64,000 nt of DNA. Origin: CAZCJU01 sp964562175 (GTDB lineage Bacteria > Bacillota > Clostridia > Oscillospirales > CAG-272). Shown here in pieces: positions 61,121-64,000 of the stretch (positions within the stretch are counted from its first letter, which is position 1; every line of letters starts with the position of its first letter). The DNA is taken from contig CAZLRV010000004.1 of assembly GCA_964562175.1 (NCBI GenBank), positions 42,089 through 106,088 of the forward strand, read 5' to 3'. The translations under genes and the position numbers were made by a program. The notes below the pieces were generated by a model. It was not told the DNA's origin. It did no database searches and saw nothing but the letters and a program-made list of their open reading frames with translations.

Positions 61121-63541
61121 ATGCACAGCAAATTTACGAAAAGTGCCGAAAACGCTTTATCCTCGGCACTTGAAGCATCCAGAAGCTTAGGTCATACCTA
61201 CGTCGGAACGGAACACATATTGCTCGGATTGTTGAGCGAGAAAAACGGTATCGCATACAAAATACTTTCGTCAAGAGGTCTGTCGTATTCCGATGCCAGA
61301 AGCTATATAATAGAGGAAAACGGAAAGGGAAGCAGAAGCAATGTAAGCTCGGAGCAGCTTACCCCGAAGGCACGGGAAATAATAGAACAAAGCTCATATG
61401 AGGCTCTCAAATACGGTCAGCCCTATATCGGAACAGAGCATTTGCTTATAACACTGGTATGCGAAAACGACAGCACGGGTGCAAGGGTGATAAATGCCAT
61501 GGGACTTAAGCTTGCGGAGCTGTACACGGACACTCTGGCTTTTTTGGACAACGGTAATGTATCGGGAAAATATGAGGCGAGAGAAAAAAGAACGAAGCTC
61601 CGAGGTGCTGAAATGCCGACACTGAGAAAATACGGCAAGGACCTCACCGAGGCGGCACTGTGCGGCGGACTTGATCCGCTGATAGGCAGAGATGAGGAGT
61701 GCGAGAGCGTAATAAAAGCACTTTTGCGACGGGGAAAAAACAATCCCTGCCTGATAGGTGAGGCGGGAGTGGGTAAGACAGCTGTGGTAGAGGGACTTGC
61801 GCAAAGAATAGCATCCGGCTGTGTACCCCCGGAGCTTGAGGGAAAGACCATATTTTCACTCGATCTTCCCGCAATGCTTGCGGGAGCAAAGTACAGAGGC
61901 GAGTTTGAAGACAGACTGAAGAGCGTGATGAACGAGCTGAAAAAGAACCCCGATGTTATACTGTTTATCGACGAAATACACACCATAGCGGGTGCCGGTG
62001 CGGCAGAGGGAGCAATAGATGCCGCAAATATTTTGAAGCCCGCACTTGCAAGGGGTGAGCTGAAGGTCATCGGAGCGACAACGTGTACGGAATACAGAAA
62101 AATAATAGAAAAGGATTCGGCACTTGAACGAAGATTTTGCAAAATAAACGTAGATGAGCCGTCGAAAGAACAATGTAAAAGGATATTGCTCGGTCTGAGA
62201 GGAAGATTGCAGGAGCATCACAAGGTCAATATAAGCGATGAAGCCGTTGATGCGGCACTTGAGCTTTCTATAAGATACATTCCCGAAAGATTCTTGCCCG
62301 ATAAAGCTATAGATCTGCTCGACGAAGCCTCATCGGCAAAGCATATCCGCACATCCGAGAATAACACCGAGCAAGCTCGACTCAAGGAAAAGCTGAATGC
62401 ATTGTCGGAAAAGAAGGATGCGGCGATAAGAGGCGGAAGCTTTGATACGGCATCAAAGCTGCGAGAGCAGGAAAAACGAATAAGCTCCCGACTCGATGAA
62501 TTGAGACGAAAAACAAGGAATACGGCAAAAAGCACCGAGCCAACGGTAAACGCATCGGATATAGCACAGATAGTCACACTGTATACAAGTATTCCGACGG
62601 ACAGAGTCAAAAAAAGCGAGGCCGAACGGCTACTATCGCTCGAATGTGAGCTGGAAAAAAGAATAGTCGGTCAAAAACACGCATTATCGGCGGTCGCACG
62701 AGCGGTGCGACGCGGCAGAGTCGGGCTGAAAAGTCCAAAACGCCCGACAGGCTCGTTTATATTTACCGGCCCATCCGGAGTAGGAAAAACGGAGCTGTGC
62801 AAAGCACTTGCCGATACGGTTTACGGAAGCGAAAAAAGTATAATTCGACTCGATATGAGCGAATACACCGAAAAGCATTCCGCATCACGCCTCACGGGGG
62901 CACCGCCCGGATATGTCGGCTATGACGAGGGCGGACAGCTTACGGAGGCGGTGAGGAAGCATCCCTACAGCCTTGTTTTGTTCGATGAGATAGAAAAGGC
63001 AGACAGACAGGTTCTTGATCTGTTGCTGCAAATACTCGACGAGGGTACCTTGACGGACGGTGGAGGCAGATGTGTGAGCTTTAAAAACTGTATAATAGTA
63101 ATGACCTCAAACGCAACGGGTGGTGTAAGCAAGCAGATGGGCTTTTCAAAGAGCGATGCGGGAGAAAAAACCGCATCAAGGCTGAAGGAGACATTTCGTC
63201 CCGAGCTGATAAACAGAGTTGATGAGATAATCGAATTCAAGCCGCTCGGCGTGGCGGAAAAAGAGGCGATAGCAAAAAGAATGCTCGCAGAGCTGTGCGA
63301 GCGTGCAAAGGAAATAGGAATAGAGGTGCGCTATTCACAGAACGTGCCGCACGCATTGGCGGAAAAATGCTCTGACGATACAGGTGCGAGAGAACTGCGG
63401 CATATAATAGATGAATATATAGAGGATCCTCTTGCCTCGTCATTTCTCGACGGAACGGTAAACACAGAAGCGGTGGCTTGCTTGGAATATAAAAACGGCA
63501 ATTTCGTTTGGGAAAATAAAAAACAGATTATTTACTCTTGA
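61121..63541 (+). CDS. clpC: ClpC-type AAA+ unfoldase
   Basis: 806 residues. Two Clp N repeats (TYVGTEHILLGLLSE, PYIGTEHLLITLV), AAA1 with GEAGVGKTAVVEG and LFIDEIHTIAGAG, a short UVR-like middle (DTASKLREQEKRISSRL), and AAA2 with GPSGVGKTELCKAL and LFDEIEKAD. The short middle domain and UVR element place it with ClpC rather than ClpB. It feeds ClpP. The ctsR-mcsA-mcsB genes usual in Bacillus are absent here. GGGAGG precedes the ATG. Confidence 0.92.
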   Translation: MHSKFTKSAENALSSALEASRSLGHTYVGTEHILLGLLSEKNGIAYKILSSRGLSYSDARSYIIEENGKGSRSNVSSEQLTPKAREIIEQSSYEALKYGQPYIGTEHLLITLVCENDSTGARVINAMGLKLAELYTDTLAFLDNGNVSGKYEAREKRTKLRGAEMPTLRKYGKDLTEAALCGGLDPLIGRDEECESVIKALLRRGKNNPCLIGEAGVGKTAVVEGLAQRIASGCVPPELEGKTIFSLDLPAMLAGAKYRGEFEDRLKSVMNELKKNPDVILFIDEIHTIAGAGAAEGAIDAANILKPALARGELKVIGATTCTEYRKIIEKDSALERRFCKINVDEPSKEQCKRILLGLRGRLQEHHKVNISDEAVDAALELSIRYIPERFLPDKAIDLLDEASSAKHIRTSENNTEQARLKEKLNALSEKKDAAIRGGSFDTASKLREQEKRISSRLDELRRKTRNTAKSTEPTVNASDIAQIVTLYTSIPTDRVKKSEAERLLSLECELEKRIVGQKHALSAVARAVRRGRVGLKSPKRPTGSFIFTGPSGVGKTELCKALADTVYGSEKSIIRLDMSEYTEKHSASRLTGAPPGYVGYDEGGQLTEAVRKHPYSLVLFDEIEKADRQVLDLLLQILDEGTLTDGGGRCVSFKNCIIVMTSNATGGVSKQMGFSKSDAGEKTASRLKETFRPELINRVDEIIEFKPLGVAEKEAIAKRMLAELCERAKEIGIEVRYSQNVPHALAEKCSDDTGARELRHIIDEYIEDPLASSFLDGTVNTEAVACLEYKNGNFVWENKKQIIYS

Positions 63542-63544
63542 TAC

Positions 63545-63573
63545 TTGACAAATCAAGCATTTCATTATATAAT
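63545..63573 (+). promoter_or_regulatory. Sigma-A promoter of the DUF1858 gene
   Basis: TTGACA (63545-63550), 17-base spacer, TATAAT (63568-63573). A small hairpin GCTCCG/CGGAGC (63589-63603) lies in the leader just before the ribosome binding site GAGGTG. Confidence 0.85.
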
Positions 63574-63619
63574 GTATAAAGTAAAAATGCTCCGATACGG
63601 AGCTTAATGAGGTGAAAGA

Positions 63620-63820
63620 ATGCAGATAACAAAAGATTCGATAATCGGCGATGTTTTGGACGCTTGCCCCGAAACGGCTCAGTTCTTCCTTGAAATAGGT
63701 ATGCACTGCCTCGGTTGCCCCTCCGCAAGAGGCGAAAGCATCGAAATGGCGTGCGAGGTTCACGGAACCAACGCAGATGAGCTTGTTGAAAAGATAAACG
63801 AATTCCTTGAAAACAACTGA
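63620..63820 (+). CDS. DUF1858 domain protein
   Basis: 66 residues: ITKDSIIGDVLDACPETAQFF and GMHCLGCPSARGESIEMACEVHG are the DUF1858 hallmark, with a CxxC pair. Such small proteins are found fused to or near hybrid-cluster and disulphide oxidoreductase-like proteins in anaerobes, and a redox or metal role is assumed. It has its own promoter. Confidence 0.93.
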   Translation: MQITKDSIIGDVLDACPETAQFFLEIGMHCLGCPSARGESIEMACEVHGTNADELVEKINEFLENN

Positions 63821-63846
63821 ACACGCACCGAAAAACGGTCGTGAAA

Positions 63847-63885
63847 GCAAAGGCGGCAGGAGTATGACTCTTGCCGCCCTTTGTG
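63847..63885 (+). terminator. Stem-loop after the DUF1858 gene
   Basis: An AAGGCGGCAGGAGT arm pairs with ACTCTTGCCGCCCTT around ATG, with one bulge. The T tract is short, so it may be a terminator or an mRNA end stabiliser. Confidence 0.55.
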
Positions 63886-63888
63886 TTC

Positions 63889-64000
63889 GCGTGATGATAT
63901 GCACGCATTCGCGTGATTACATACACGCTGACGCGTGATGATATGCACGCTGACGCGTGATGATATACACGCTGACGCGTGATGATATGCACGCTTGCGC
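63889..64000. repeat. 22-bp palindromic tandem repeat array, continuing past the window
   Basis: Five full units of 22 bases begin at 63889, 63911, 63933, 63955 and 63977, and a sixth begins at 63999. Each unit is an inverted repeat, GCGTG, then about 8 bases (mostly ATGATATG or ATGATATA), then CACGC, followed by a 4-base link (TGAC in three units; ATTC and TTGC once each). The second unit has TTACATA in its centre. There are no unique spacers, so it is not a CRISPR array. Both strands can fold into a chain of small hairpins. Confidence 0.9.

Noticed and set aside
61423..62142. 239-residue minus-strand frame inside clpC
   Set aside because: Antisense to the N-terminal and AAA1 regions of ClpC; Ser/Pro-rich shadow composition.
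63440..63992. Two minus-strand frames of 154 residues reading through the palindromic array
   Set aside because: Their N-termini are only translations of the repeat and the rest is antisense to the DUF1858 and clpC genes.
63889..64000. CRISPR array
   Set aside because: Units abut without unique spacers, are palindromic, and no cas genes are present.

Overview
The window looks like a chromosomal segment of an anaerobic, spore-forming member of the Clostridia (Firmicutes). The grounds are SpoIVA, a SpoIID-type operon, strong purine-rich ribosome binding sites, TTGACA-N17-TATAAT promoters, a large RNase P RNA with class A-like features, and oxygen-sensitive or ferredoxin-linked enzymes (HemW, a ferredoxin-thioredoxin reductase homologue, a DUF1858 protein). 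Gene density is high. I found no phage genes, insertion sequence, CRISPR array or tRNA. The only accessory-looking parts are a 589-base gap (44047-44635) and a palindromic tandem repeat running off the right edge.

Layout. 1-3154: the two halves of a heterodimeric ABC exporter, the first cut by the window edge. 3260-4340: a membrane protein and a PC4-like protein (minus strand). 4505-5245: an HPr-like protein without the catalytic histidine, then rnpB. 5251-8185: lepA-hemW (minus). 8390-18456: a tightly packed plus-strand run (ArsP_2 exporter, DUF5685, J-domain protein, membrane protein, recG, MscS channel, TIM-barrel protein, phosphodiester glycosidase, GT2-GtrA, Lgt-like protein). 18556-21220: an SGNH/AlgX-like lipoprotein and a NamZ-like muramidase. 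21269-28249: a 2326-residue cyclic beta-1,2-glucan synthase homologue (minus), divergent from spoIVA. 29919-34262: SIS protein, two-component system and an HtrA-like protein lacking the catalytic histidine. 34288-36161: NusG-II, Gx transporter and ApbE. 36158-42807: an overlapping run with a CotH kinase-RCC1 fusion, Rpe, a HAD phosphatase, a prephenate-dehydratase-like protein and glycerol-1-phosphate dehydrogenase. 42870-44046: sirtuin and DUF1810 (minus). 44636-49632: ligA-obgE-paaK-ACT operon (minus). 49799-51327: a second TIM-barrel protein and a membrane-anchored protein. 51334-56959: two CapA lipoproteins, SIS protein, PRPP synthetase and small proteins (minus). 57217-57742: ferredoxin-thioredoxin reductase catalytic subunit plus thioredoxin. 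57817-58590: ZIP transporter. 58700-61067: a three-gene SpoIID/peptidoglycan-binding operon. 61121-63541: ClpC. 63620-63820: DUF1858 protein.

Taken together, the segment mixes housekeeping (rnpB, lepA, recG, ligA, obgE, prs, clpC, rpe) with a strong theme of envelope and spore-surface work: glucan synthesis, muropeptide turnover, a polysaccharide acyltransferase-like lipoprotein, CapA lipoproteins, CotH kinase, SpoIVA and a SpoIID-like protein. A recurring oddity is enzyme homologues lacking one key catalytic residue (HPr-like, HtrA-like, Lgt-like, half of the ABC exporter). No single locus stands out as a clear new defence or mobile system. The best candidates for new biology are the palindromic array at the right edge, the signal-less SpoIID/peptidoglycan-binding operon, the CotH-RCC1 lipoprotein and the glucan synthase locus.
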